A stretch of DNA of 64,000 nucleotides from CAVOAK01 sp963664465 (GTDB taxonomy: Bacteria > Pseudomonadota > Alphaproteobacteria > UBA8366 > CAVOAK01), in NCBI GenBank assembly GCA_963664465.2, contig CAXXSU010000002.1, positions 248,001 through 312,000 of the forward strand. Reading direction: 5' to 3'. The position numbers and the translations under genes are program-made. The notes beneath the pieces are model-generated. The model saw nothing but the letters and a program-made list of their open reading frames with translations, searched no databases and was not told the origin of the DNA. This document shows, piece after piece, positions 45,359-53,830 of this stretch (the stretch's first letter is position 1; each line of letters starts with the position of its first letter).

Positions 45359-45616
45359 ACCCGTTAGATATTTGCGAAGATGAAACGCCTGAAATAGGGC
45401 ACGTCTTCTCCGCGAGGAACTTTTTGGGTAAGACGTCTTGGTAATCCCGGAATCGCCAGTGTACAGGTCATTCAGTTCGTGCTGCGCCGGCATTGGATGG
45501 GTAAACACAAACCCGCAGCCATCACATTTCACGAACTGGAAGCCATCGATTAGATGGTAATTGTGGACGGCTTGGTCGGAGCAGACCAAACAAGCGGTTC
45601 CCGTAGGCTCATTCAT
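45359..45616 (-). pseudogene. N-terminal fragment of a zinc-ribbon methyltransferase
   Basis: Begins MNEPTGTACLVCSDQAVHNY, with FQFVKCDGCGFVFTHPMPAQ (CxxC twice) and ELNDLYTGDSGITKTSYPK, typical of the N-terminus of class I SAM-dependent methyltransferases with a leading zinc ribbon. It stops at the IS1595 border just before the SAM-binding motif would begin (HLRKYLTGKK). The rest is absent on the other side of the IS. Confidence 0.65.
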
Positions 45617-46003
45617 TTATGAGCTCCGATGTGTCGGCCTCTGCGCCGGGATAGTGCGACTGAATCTTTGCAAATCGAATGTTATCTGCGAATCAACACT
45701 TCAATAACTGTGATAGCCATAACGGGAAGTGATGAGCAACGCTACCTTTGCGGCCACTCATCGCTTTAGAAGTTTATTCGCGGCGCGTGAAACCGAAATC
45801 CAAATCGGAGCGGGATCGGACCCGTCGCCCAAATCGCGCCGGGCGACCCGGGCGACGCCGGGCGACAATAAGGGATGCGGTGCTCTGGCCATTTCTACCA
45901 GGACGCAATCTTTCGGTGGCAATAAGAATATCGGCGCCCGTTTCGGGCGTGGCCGGCCCGAGCCCTGGCATACGACCAGCTTAGTTTAAATCCGAACTCC
46001 GCT
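45617..46003. other. Gene-free spacer between methyltransferase fragment and comM
   Basis: No credible gene. It contains a short GC-rich iteration (CGGGCGACCCGGGCGACGCC around 45839-45862), possibly slipped-strand expansion. It may hold a terminator for comM on the minus strand, but no clear hairpin with a T-tract is seen. Confidence 0.45.
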
Positions 46004-47524
46004 TCAGTGTGTCAACGCGATGCGGCGGTAGGAGAGCGCCTCGGCGACGTGCAGGCGACGCAAGCTCTCCTCGCCCTCGAGATCGGCCAGCGTGCGCGCT
46101 ACGCGCAGCACCCGGTGATAGCCGCGGGCCGAGAGCTTGAGGCGCTCGACGGCCTCGGTCAGCAGCTTTTGACCTTCGCTGTCGGGCGCGGCGATCTCTT
46201 CCAGCAGCGTGCCGTCGGCCTCGGCGTTGGTGCGGATGCGGTTGCCTTCCGGCAGCCGCTCGTAGCGGGCGAGCTGGATCCCCCGGCAGTGGGCGACGCG
46301 GGCCGCGACTTCGGCCGAGCCTTCCGCCGGCGGCGGCAGCGACAGGTCAGCCGGCGAGACGGCCGGCACGTCGACATGCAAATCGATGCGGTCGAACAGC
46401 GGTCCCGAAATCCGAGCCTGGTATTCCTGCGCGCAGCGCGGTGCGCGGCCGCAGGCCAGCGCCGCGTCATCGAGATGCCCGCAGCGGCAAGGGTTCATCG
46501 CTGCCACGAGCTGGATGCGTGCCGGATAGGTTACGTGAAGGGCCGCGCGGGCAACCAAGACGTAACCGGACTCCATCGGTTGCCTGAGTGCCTCAAGGGT
46601 CCGGCGCTGAAATTCCGGCAATTCGTCGAGAAACAGCACGCCGTTATGCGCCAGCGAAATTTCGCCTGGACGCGCTCGCTGACCGCAGCCGACCAAAGCC
46701 GGCAAGGAGGCTGAGTGGTGCGGGTCGCGAAACGGCCGCCGCCGCAAGAGCCGCCCCTCGGCGAGCTGGCCGGCGACCGAGTGGATCATGCTGAGTTCGA
46801 GCGCTTCCTTCGCGTCGAGTGGCGGCAGAATTCCGGGCAGCCGTTGTGCCAGCATCGACTTGCCAGCGCCAGGCGGGCCGATCATCAGCAGGTTGTGGCC
46901 GCCTGCCGCGGTCACTTCCAGCGCGCGCTTAGCGGTTTCCTGGCCCTTGATATCGGCCAGGTCTGGATTGCTGCCCGGTTCTTCGGCAATGCGGGGTTCG
47001 GGCGGCGTCAGAACCTGGGTTCCCTTGAAGTGGTTGACGAGCGCGATCAGGTTGGACGGCGCCAACACTTCGCATTCGCCTGCCCAGGCGGCCTCGCCGC
47101 CGTTCGCCTCCGGGCAGATCACGCCGCACTGCCGTGCTTGAGCGTCGACCGCTGCCGGCAGCACGCCGGCAACCGGGCTCAGGGTGCCGTCGAGCGCGAG
47201 TTCGCCGAGCGCCACATAGCCTTCCATGTCCTCTGCGCCGAGCACGTCCATGACGGTCAGCAGGCCGATTGCAATCGGCAGATCGAAATGGCTGCCTTCC
47301 TTCTGCAGGTCGGCCGGCGACAAATTGACCGTGATGCGCTTGGGCGGCAGGGCCAGGCCTAGCGCACCCAGGGCGGCCCGCACCCGCTCGCGGCTTTCGG
47401 CCACCGCCTTGTCGGGCAGGCCAACGATGGTGAAGGCGGGCAGCCCATTTGCCATCTGCACCTGGACGTCGACAGGCCGCGTCTCGATGCCCTGAAATGC
47501 GATCGATTTGATGCGTGCGACCAT
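46004..47524 (-). CDS. comM: ComM/YifB-type AAA+ helicase (Mg-chelatase-like)
   Basis: 506 aa. An N-terminal ChlI-like Lon-type fold (FQGIETRPVDVQVQMANGLP; VGLPDKAVAESRERVRAALG), Walker A GPPGAGKSMLAQRLPGILPP near residue 220, Walker B GVLFLDELPEFQR, sensor-type MNPCRCG, and the C-terminal Mg_chelatase_C (YHRVLRVARTLADLEG). ComM drives branch migration of incoming DNA during natural transformation in other bacteria. GGAGG lies upstream of ATG 47524. Confidence 0.93.
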   Translation of the reverse strand: MVARIKSIAFQGIETRPVDVQVQMANGLPAFTIVGLPDKAVAESRERVRAALGALGLALPPKRITVNLSPADLQKEGSHFDLPIAIGLLTVMDVLGAEDMEGYVALGELALDGTLSPVAGVLPAAVDAQARQCGVICPEANGGEAAWAGECEVLAPSNLIALVNHFKGTQVLTPPEPRIAEEPGSNPDLADIKGQETAKRALEVTAAGGHNLLMIGPPGAGKSMLAQRLPGILPPLDAKEALELSMIHSVAGQLAEGRLLRRRPFRDPHHSASLPALVGCGQRARPGEISLAHNGVLFLDELPEFQRRTLEALRQPMESGYVLVARAALHVTYPARIQLVAAMNPCRCGHLDDAALACGRAPRCAQEYQARISGPLFDRIDLHVDVPAVSPADLSLPPPAEGSAEVAARVAHCRGIQLARYERLPEGNRIRTNAEADGTLLEEIAAPDSEGQKLLTEAVERLKLSARGYHRVLRVARTLADLEGEESLRRLHVAEALSYRRIALTH

Positions 47525-47871
47525 ATTCGGGCCGGCCTCCAGGTCCGGGAGGACCAGTTAAGCGGGCACCGTCCGAAAAATCCACCGGTCAGTGCAAACC
47601 GGTGGCTGCGGCGCCATGTTCGGGCGCCATGTTCGGGCGCCAAGCGGACGCCACGCGGTGGCAGGCGGCATATTCGACGACTCAAAGTCCGATTCCGGTC
47701 AGATTGACGGTAAACCGGTCAGATTGTCGGGTGGACGCTGACAGCACTTGTGGTGAGGTTGTCGATAGCGTCCGCGCGTTCGCGCGCATTGCGGCGCATT
47801 GCACGGTCAATCAAAAGCCAGAACATGCGCGCATCAATGCGGACAAGGAAAACACGTATTCAGTTGGTGTC

Positions 47872-48582
47872 ATGGAACAGCCGGTTCTATCCAATCTGAC
47901 GGTTCAGCGCCGCGATATCGATTCCGGCGATGCGATCACTGCAGACGAAGCGATTTCGGATGCCGGCAGCGCTCGCATTGAGCTGCCGGAGGTGGCGTCC
48001 ATCCCGGTTGCCGACACGAACATCCGTTACGCGCGGCTGTTCTGGACCCTGCAGGACGAAATTCACCACGAGCAGCCGGTCAGCGTGCCCGACGCAGGCG
48101 CGCTAAACCTTACCGCCGTCTGTTGGTATCGCCGCCTTAAGGATGGTGTATCGGATGCCGGCGTCCTCGACGTCTTCGGTCTGGACTTGGGTGCGGACCG
48201 TCCGCTCAGGCATGTTCTGGAAGGATCAGAGATTTCCCAATCTTTGGCAGGCGGGTCAGAGGATGCGGGGCGGCGCTTTCACACCGAGCCGGTCGGCGTT
48301 ACGGTGCGCGCCCTACCGAAATTAACTGCATTGCGTTTCGATCACTGGCATGTCATCGGCGACGAGGACGGACTTCGTGTCAGCGATCTCACCCTCGACG
48401 TCGAACCAGGCGTGTCGGCCCTTGCGGTTGCCGTCTACAGGGCAACCGGCACTGGCGCCGCTTTGCCGCGTCGTGAGTTCGCGCTCGGCGGCAATCAGGA
48501 CAATAGTCCGCATCATGGCCTAGGCGCCTGGATCGCTGGGCGCTTGCGGGGCTCCAGGCGAGCGTTCGGTAAGGCGGAGTAA
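47872..48582 (+). CDS. Hypothetical protein between comM and the flagellin-like pair
   Basis: 236 aa from ATG 47872 (MEQPVLSNLTVQRRDIDSGD). The frame is open back to 47515 but the upstream part looks like a comM shadow. It is a beta-rich acidic protein (NIRYARLFWTLQDEIHHEQP, FDHWHVIGDEDGLRVSDLTL, DVEPGVSALAVAVYRATGTG). No membrane segment or known domain recognised. The ribosome site is weak, so the start is uncertain. Confidence 0.5.
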   Translation: MEQPVLSNLTVQRRDIDSGDAITADEAISDAGSARIELPEVASIPVADTNIRYARLFWTLQDEIHHEQPVSVPDAGALNLTAVCWYRRLKDGVSDAGVLDVFGLDLGADRPLRHVLEGSEISQSLAGGSEDAGRRFHTEPVGVTVRALPKLTALRFDHWHVIGDEDGLRVSDLTLDVEPGVSALAVAVYRATGTGAALPRREFALGGNQDNSPHHGLGAWIAGRLRGSRRAFGKAE

Positions 48583-48793
48583 CGGGCGAATACGGCCTTA
48601 AGCGCAGATTGCCGTCTAACAGGTGTGTGGCGGGTTGGGGTATCCGAGAGCGACGGCAAGGGCATAGCCCTTACATTTGCCGGGGCCCGCCACCAAATTT
48701 TATTCAGCGAATGCCACGTTGCACACCGTGCCACGGCATGTTTTGTGCGTGAAATTCATGGTTATCCCGAGGTAAAACTAGGCAACTCGCCGC

Positions 48794-49891
48794 ATGCTTT
48801 TGGACTTCGTCGTCACCGGCAAATTCTCAACCTACGACTTCTTGTTGAATTTGCCGCTCCATGCCAACGCGCAGAGCGCGCGCAGGGCGGCGCTTGCCGC
48901 GGCGGCGGCGGGCAGAAGCGAAGCCGGCACGCGCAATTCCTATGCGGCAAGCGTCGATATCAGGGCGGCCAACGCCCGGGCGGCTGCCTTCGAGGGTTTG
49001 CGCAGCAAGCTGAATACCGTGACACAGACGCTCGACAAGGTGGTGGAGAGGCTTGGGCAGGTGAAGGATATTCTCCTCGATTTGCAGAAGCGCATCACGC
49101 TTGCGGCAAAAACTGGTGTTACGGCCACTGAGCGCACCGCTTACGCGCAGCAATTCGACCAACTGCTGGGCAATCTCAATCTCAAGGTCAAGTCAGCTGG
49201 GTATTCAGGCACGAACCTGATCGGCACGAGCTTTCGGGACTCCTTCACGCCGGCCGATCTCGAATACCGCGCGCGGCCCAATAGCAATGTGACGGTGAGC
49301 GTAAACGGCGAGTATCTTGGCAGCGACTATTATGTCGAGGATGCGAGCGGTGACCGGCATTATCCGACGATCTATGGGTCGACGCTGGTGATCGCCCCCA
49401 ACACCGATCCGCTCGACGCAGGAACACTTCTGAAAAGCGACGACCAGATCTCCTACGATTCGAGCAGCGGTGCGATTTCGATTACCGCTGATGGCGCCGG
49501 CGCGCCGCATCTGTCGGGCACGCTGGTGCGCAAAGGGCTCGGTGTCGTGCATTCCTGGCTGTATGGCGACTTCCAGACGACAGGGGACATGGATACCGCT
49601 CTCACCGACGTCAACAACGCGTTGTCGACCATCCGCAACAGGATCAACGTTTTCGCCTCGCATGCCAAACAGGCGAACGTGCGCTACGATTTCACCAAGC
49701 AGGCCATAACCGACAGCCGCAACGCCGCTTCAAAGATTTCGACCGCCCTGCAGGTCGAGGAAACGCGTGCTTCGCTGCTGGCGCAACGCAGGCAACTCCT
49801 GATCAGCAGCGCCATTACATCGTCGCTCACCTACAACGCGAACGGGCTGCTCGATATCGTTCAGGGCGGCAACATCTCCTTCGATACGTAA
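48794..49891 (+). CDS. Flagellin-like protein, paralogue 1
   Basis: 365 aa. The N-terminal helix region (RSKLNTVTQTLDKVVERLGQ; SAGYSGTNLIG) and C-terminal helix (DVNNALSTIRNRINVFASHA; VEETRASLLAQRRQLLISSA) match the paired D0/D1 helices of flagellins. The centre (VEDASGDRHYPTIYG) is shared with the next gene. The N-terminal 40 residues are unlike flagellin starts. Filament assembly is inference; no flagellar genes adjoin. Confidence 0.65.
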   Translation: MLLDFVVTGKFSTYDFLLNLPLHANAQSARRAALAAAAAGRSEAGTRNSYAASVDIRAANARAAAFEGLRSKLNTVTQTLDKVVERLGQVKDILLDLQKRITLAAKTGVTATERTAYAQQFDQLLGNLNLKVKSAGYSGTNLIGTSFRDSFTPADLEYRARPNSNVTVSVNGEYLGSDYYVEDASGDRHYPTIYGSTLVIAPNTDPLDAGTLLKSDDQISYDSSSGAISITADGAGAPHLSGTLVRKGLGVVHSWLYGDFQTTGDMDTALTDVNNALSTIRNRINVFASHAKQANVRYDFTKQAITDSRNAASKISTALQVEETRASLLAQRRQLLISSAITSSLTYNANGLLDIVQGGNISFDT

Positions 49892-50065
49892 CGTCGAATC
49901 GTCGCCATTTAGGGGGCCGGCCACATGGCCCTTCAAATTTGGCGCAAAAACTGGCAGAATATAAGGCGGTAAGTCGGCTCGCGTTTCCCTCGCAGCGTTG
50001 AGTTGGAATCGCAGTAAGCCGGCTTTCCATATTGAGGTACGGACAAACTTTGGCGTGGGGACGCC

Positions 50066-51073
50066 ATGGCGACGGTATCTAGCGATGCAATCTTGGTGGG
50101 GCTGTCCAGCTTCTTGCCGGACGCACGCTTCCGCACGCTTGGGGTGATCGAGCGCCCGGCGCCGGTGGCCAAGCTGTCTGCCGCGCGCGATTTGGACTCT
50201 CGCCAGGCCTTGGCGCAGGCCCGCAGCTTTGCTGCGTTGCTGCCAGATCAGAGAACGGCTGTAGACGCGCTGGATGCTGCGGTCACGGCGCTGACGTCGG
50301 CTCGGGCGCTTCTGCGGGATCTCGTGCACCAAGTTGAGCTTGCCCAGGTATCCACCGCCAGTGCCGAGGACCGGCGGTCTTACGCGCTGGCCTTCGACCA
50401 GAGCCTCAGAGACTTCAATATCATCATCAATGCAGCCAGTGGCGGCGGCATCAATCTGATCGGTGGCGTCGAACGCGGCGTGTTTCTGCCGAACGACGTG
50501 GAGTATGTCGCAAGGCCTGGTTCCTTTAACAGTGAGAGTATAAGCGGCAGCTATCTCGGATCGGATTTCTTCATCGAGGATGCCAGCGGCGATCAATTCT
50601 TTCCGGGCGTCTTTGGCCGCCAACTCGAAGAATTGCCGGAGCCTTCGCCGGTTAACGAGATTGAATTGCTTGAAGACGACACGATCGTTTTCGATTTTGA
50701 TACCGGGGTGATCTCGCTGACGCGTAACGGCGCCGGCTCGACGTTCCTCGAGGGTACTGTCACGCGGGCCGGCATACGCTTGTTGAATTCCTACTTTTAC
50801 GAAGGGTTCCAGGACGCCTCGTTGCGTGACCAGGCCGCGACCGACGTGCGTGACGCCATTACCAGATTCGACGCCGCGACCGCCGCCTTCGCAGCCCAAC
50901 GCGCAACTGCGAGCGCTCGGCTGGCATTTACCCAGGCAGTGGCCGCGCAGAATTTGGATGTAACGATCAAGCTTGAATCAGGCTTCGAGACGGTCAATCT
51001 TTCGACCTATTCTTCAGATGGCGAACTCCAACAGGGCGACGACAGCGAATCTCTGTTGGAGCTGCTGGTCTAG
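50066..51073 (+). CDS. Flagellin-like protein, paralogue 2
   Basis: A 335-aa paralogue of the upstream gene. Shared segments: SYLGSDFFIEDASGDQFFPG against EYLGSDYYVEDASGDRHYPT, VEYVARPGS against LEYRARPNS, and ISLTRNGAGSTFLEGTVTRA against ISITADGAGAPHLSGTLVRK. The C-terminal helix is shorter and ends in an acidic tail (DGELQQGDDSESLLELLV). It converges on gshB, 11 bases away. Whether it polymerises is unknown. Confidence 0.6.
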   Translation: MATVSSDAILVGLSSFLPDARFRTLGVIERPAPVAKLSAARDLDSRQALAQARSFAALLPDQRTAVDALDAAVTALTSARALLRDLVHQVELAQVSTASAEDRRSYALAFDQSLRDFNIIINAASGGGINLIGGVERGVFLPNDVEYVARPGSFNSESISGSYLGSDFFIEDASGDQFFPGVFGRQLEELPEPSPVNEIELLEDDTIVFDFDTGVISLTRNGAGSTFLEGTVTRAGIRLLNSYFYEGFQDASLRDQAATDVRDAITRFDAATAAFAAQRATASARLAFTQAVAAQNLDVTIKLESGFETVNLSTYSSDGELQQGDDSESLLELLV

Positions 51074-51084
51074 TCCAACTAGAC

Positions 51085-52053
51085 TTAGCTCGGTTTCGAG
51101 GGGCCGCGATCTCGGTTTAATCGCCGCTCGATGGCATCCCAGATCTGCGCTTCCAGCGAAACATCGTCGAACCGGTTTACTTCCTGAAGACCGGTTGGGG
51201 ATGTGACGTTTATCTCGGTCAAATAGTCGCCGATCACGTCGATCCCAGCGAAAATCAGCCCGCGCTCGGCAAGCACCGGGCCGAGGGCGCTGCAGATCTC
51301 GATCTCGCGCGCCGTCATCTGCCATTTTGTTGGCTGTCCGCCCGCATGCATGTTGGAGCGAGCTTCACCCTCCGCCGGAATTCGGTTGATGGCGCCAGCA
51401 GGCTTGCCGTCGATCAGGATGATGCGGCGGTCGCCAGCGCGCACGTCTGCGAGATATTGCTGGACGATTACCGGCTCACGATAGAACTCGGTAAACATTT
51501 CGAGGAGCACGTTCAGATTGTCGTCCTGCGGGCGCAGGTGAAACACACCCGCACCACCATTGCCATAGAGCGGCTTGATGATGATGTCGCCCATATCCTT
51601 GCGGAAAGCCACGATCTCGTCACGATCGGTCGTGATGAGCGTTTGCGGCATGAGTTCGGAGAAATGAGTCACCAGAAGCTTTTCTGGTGCATTTCGAACC
51701 GCTACCGGATCGTTTACCACGAGCGTCGCGGGATGGATGTGCTCAAGCAAGTGCGTAGCGGTGATATACGCCATGTTGAACGGCGGATCCTGACGCATCA
51801 GGATGACGTCCACCGTCGCCAGATCGAGGACCTCTGCAGCCCCCATTGCCGCGTGATCGCCAGCAACGCGTTGTACGGTGAGGGGGCGGGCTTTGGCATA
51901 GACGCGCCCGTGGCGGAGGGTGAGGTCGCTCGCCAGGTAGTGAAACAGCGCATACCCGCGGCTTTGCGCCTCCAGGGCCAGGACAAAAGTGCTGTCGGCG
52001 TCAATGTCGATCGCCTCAATGGGATCCATCTGGATCGCAACCGCAAGGCTCAT
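51085..52053 (-). CDS. gshB: Glutathione synthetase
   Basis: 322 aa; ATP-grasp ligase joining gamma-glutamylcysteine and glycine. It begins with the usual SLAVAIQMDPIEAIDIDADS and contains RQDPPFNMAYITATHLLEHI, DIIIKPLYGNGGAGVFHL, QQYLADVRAGDRRIILIDGK (ATP-grasp) and TEINVTSPTGLQEVNRFD. Length and all conserved blocks match GshB. GGGGGGAG precedes the start. Four minus-strand genes follow one another from yraN to here. Confidence 0.96.
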   Translation of the reverse strand: MSLAVAIQMDPIEAIDIDADSTFVLALEAQSRGYALFHYLASDLTLRHGRVYAKARPLTVQRVAGDHAAMGAAEVLDLATVDVILMRQDPPFNMAYITATHLLEHIHPATLVVNDPVAVRNAPEKLLVTHFSELMPQTLITTDRDEIVAFRKDMGDIIIKPLYGNGGAGVFHLRPQDDNLNVLLEMFTEFYREPVIVQQYLADVRAGDRRIILIDGKPAGAINRIPAEGEARSNMHAGGQPTKWQMTAREIEICSALGPVLAERGLIFAGIDVIGDYLTEINVTSPTGLQEVNRFDDVSLEAQIWDAIERRLNRDRGPSKPS

Positions 52054-52064
52054 ACCGCTCCCCC

Positions 52065-52916
52065 CTAGTTCACGCGTCTTTGCAGGCGTTGCAATAGAAG
52101 CGCGGCTTCCTGACGCGGTCCGTCTCGAACCTCGCGTTGCAGGTATTCGTCGAGTGCTGAAATTGCTGCCTGTAGGTTGCCGAGCTTTGCTTCCAGCGCC
52201 GCCATTTCGCGCAAAAGCGAAGATTCGCTGGGCGCAAAGTCGAGCATCACCTTTATGGTGCTGACGGCGCGAGCGCCTTCACCGAGTTGGGTCAGACGCA
52301 GTTTAACGTTGTTCTGCAGCCGTAGCAGGATATCGCGGTCGGTGACGGTTGCATAATGATGTGGTGCCAGTTCCGCATCGGCCCCAATGGTCGCTTTAAG
52401 CAGGCGGCGCAAGTCATCTGCGGTGCGCGTAGCGCCTTCGTTGAACGGGTCGATGATTGCGCGACGACCCTCATGCTCGAGCAACACGAGAAAATGTCCA
52501 GGAAAGTTCAGTCCTTCGGCCGACCAACCCTGAGCTCTCGCAGCCCGCAGATAGAGAATGCCGAGGGAAATCGGTAGCCCTTTTCGGCGGTCAATGACCC
52601 GCATCAAGTTGGCGTTTTGCAGGTCGTCGTATGTTGCAACGTCGCCTTGGTAGTCATTTTCGACGACAATGACCTGACGCAGGGCAGCAATGCATTCCTC
52701 AAGGGTTCGGGCTTTTCCGCCGATGGCCGTCTCGACACCATTATTCAACACCGACATGTGGTCGCGGTATCGCGCCAAATCGACACGCGGTCGTTCGAGA
52801 GCGGCGAGCGCCAGGGCGCCCTCGAATATGTCGAACCCGCTGTCGGGTCCGTCGCCAATACCCTTAAGAAGGTCCCGGGCATCTGGCGTACTGTGCGGGC
52901 GATCTGTGGTCATCAT
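52065..52916 (-). CDS. SirB1/transglutaminase-like protein with TPR end
   Basis: 283 aa. SirB1 core: LPISLGILYLRAARAQGWSA and NFPGHFLVLLEHEGRRAIID (transglutaminase-like fold; the catalytic Cys position is not conserved). A C-terminal tetratricopeptide-like helix pair follows (EMAALEAKLGNLQAAISALD). Stop and start overlap the BON lipoprotein gene (52913-52916). Function in the cell is not established; it often neighbours gshB or prmC. Confidence 0.8.
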   Translation of the reverse strand: MMTTDRPHSTPDARDLLKGIGDGPDSGFDIFEGALALAALERPRVDLARYRDHMSVLNNGVETAIGGKARTLEECIAALRQVIVVENDYQGDVATYDDLQNANLMRVIDRRKGLPISLGILYLRAARAQGWSAEGLNFPGHFLVLLEHEGRRAIIDPFNEGATRTADDLRRLLKATIGADAELAPHHYATVTDRDILLRLQNNVKLRLTQLGEGARAVSTIKVMLDFAPSESSLLREMAALEAKLGNLQAAISALDEYLQREVRDGPRQEAALLLQRLQRRVN

Positions 52917-53551
52917 GTAGCGCCAGCCTTTGTACCGACCTGGTCTTTTACCCTGACGTAGCTGACGATCCGCCGAACGTATTTCAGATTTCGCGCATGT
53001 GCCCTTACGCGCCCAAGTTCCGTCGAATCTTGGGCAATTCCCATCAGATAAACCGTACCGTTGACCGTATCGATCGCATAGTTGATCGCCTTGATCTCAC
53101 CGTCGACGGTGAGCTTGATTCGAAGTTGAGCCGACACCCACGCATCGCGGGTCACATCAAGCAGGTCGCTCTGGTCGGCTACCTCGATTTCATTTAGCAC
53201 CTCGTTGACGCCGTCGACCTGCCAAGCGAGGCGAACCGCCTCAATTCTATCATCTGATTTCGGAACCATTCCGGTTAGGAGCACGCGCCCCTCGACGACA
53301 TTCGCCGATATCTTGGCAAAAATATTGAAATCGTGCTCGATCCAGTTCTGGTTGACCTTGGCCAGGATCAGGGTGTCCTTGACGCCGGTCTTGAAGCCAC
53401 GCTCCTGCGCGGACATCGTGCCGGCGGCGGCTCCGGCTCCCGCAACCGCGCCGATTGGCGTACAGCCGCTGGCCAATATTGATGCTGACAATGTGCATAT
53501 CGCAGCAAGATAGAGGAACCGAATGGGCGGGCGCTGCGGGGTATGAGTCAT
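52913..53551 (-). CDS. BON-domain outer-membrane lipoprotein (DolP/YraP-like)
   Basis: 212 aa. Lipoprotein signal with lipobox LASGC (Cys about residue 30), a Gly/Ala linker, then two BON domains: DTLILAKVNQNWIEHDFNIF ... VVEGRVLLTGMVPKSD and LRIKLTVDGEIKAINYAIDT ... VNGTVYLMGIAQD. Such proteins stabilise the outer envelope. It is encoded just downstream of the yraN remnant, the usual yraN-yraP pairing. Confidence 0.88.
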   Translation of the reverse strand: MTHTPQRPPIRFLYLAAICTLSASILASGCTPIGAVAGAGAAAGTMSAQERGFKTGVKDTLILAKVNQNWIEHDFNIFAKISANVVEGRVLLTGMVPKSDDRIEAVRLAWQVDGVNEVLNEIEVADQSDLLDVTRDAWVSAQLRIKLTVDGEIKAINYAIDTVNGTVYLMGIAQDSTELGRVRAHARNLKYVRRIVSYVRVKDQVGTKAGAT

Positions 53552-53583
53552 ATCAAGATCGTGCTTGGCGATGAAAAGCGATT

Positions 53584-53623
53584 GGCGTGTCGAACTGTAA
53601 CTAGGCGTGTCGAACTGTAACTA
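53584..53623. repeat. Perfect 20-bp tandem duplication
   Basis: GGCGTGTCGAACTGTAACTA occurs twice head-to-tail, covering the stop codon of the yraN remnant (53621-53623) and the start region of the BON gene spacer. It is either a recent replication slip or a binding-site pair. Confidence 0.85.
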
Positions 53624-53830
53624 GTAGGGGTCGGAACGCCAAGCATCTACGATGTGCTCAGGCAATCGCCAAGGCCGCACGAGCATTGCGTCGAATCGAA
53701 TCGTAAGCCCGGCAAGTTCCGGACGACCGGCGATCAACCATTCTGCCGCCCTCGTGAGTCTGGCTTTCTGGCGATCGGATATGGCTTCGGCAGCGGTTGC
53801 GAAATCTCGGCGCGCTTTTACTTCTATATA
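53621..53830 (-). pseudogene. yraN: YraN/UPF0102 C-terminal fragment
   Basis: 70 codons reading YIEVKARRDFATAAEAISDR, QKARLTRAAEWLIAGRPELA and FDAMLVRPWRLPEHIVDAWR. This is the C-terminal part of the YraN PD-(D/E)xK-type protein. The N-terminal half (GRxAE... GEIDLI) is replaced by the IS1595 element just before the EVK motif and does not reappear beyond it. The gene is therefore inactive. Too short to show as a usual gene call. Confidence 0.8.

Noticed and set aside
45729..45989. ORFs on both strands in the spacer left of comM
   Set aside because: Both strands are open because of GC-rich iteration; no start signal or recognisable protein.
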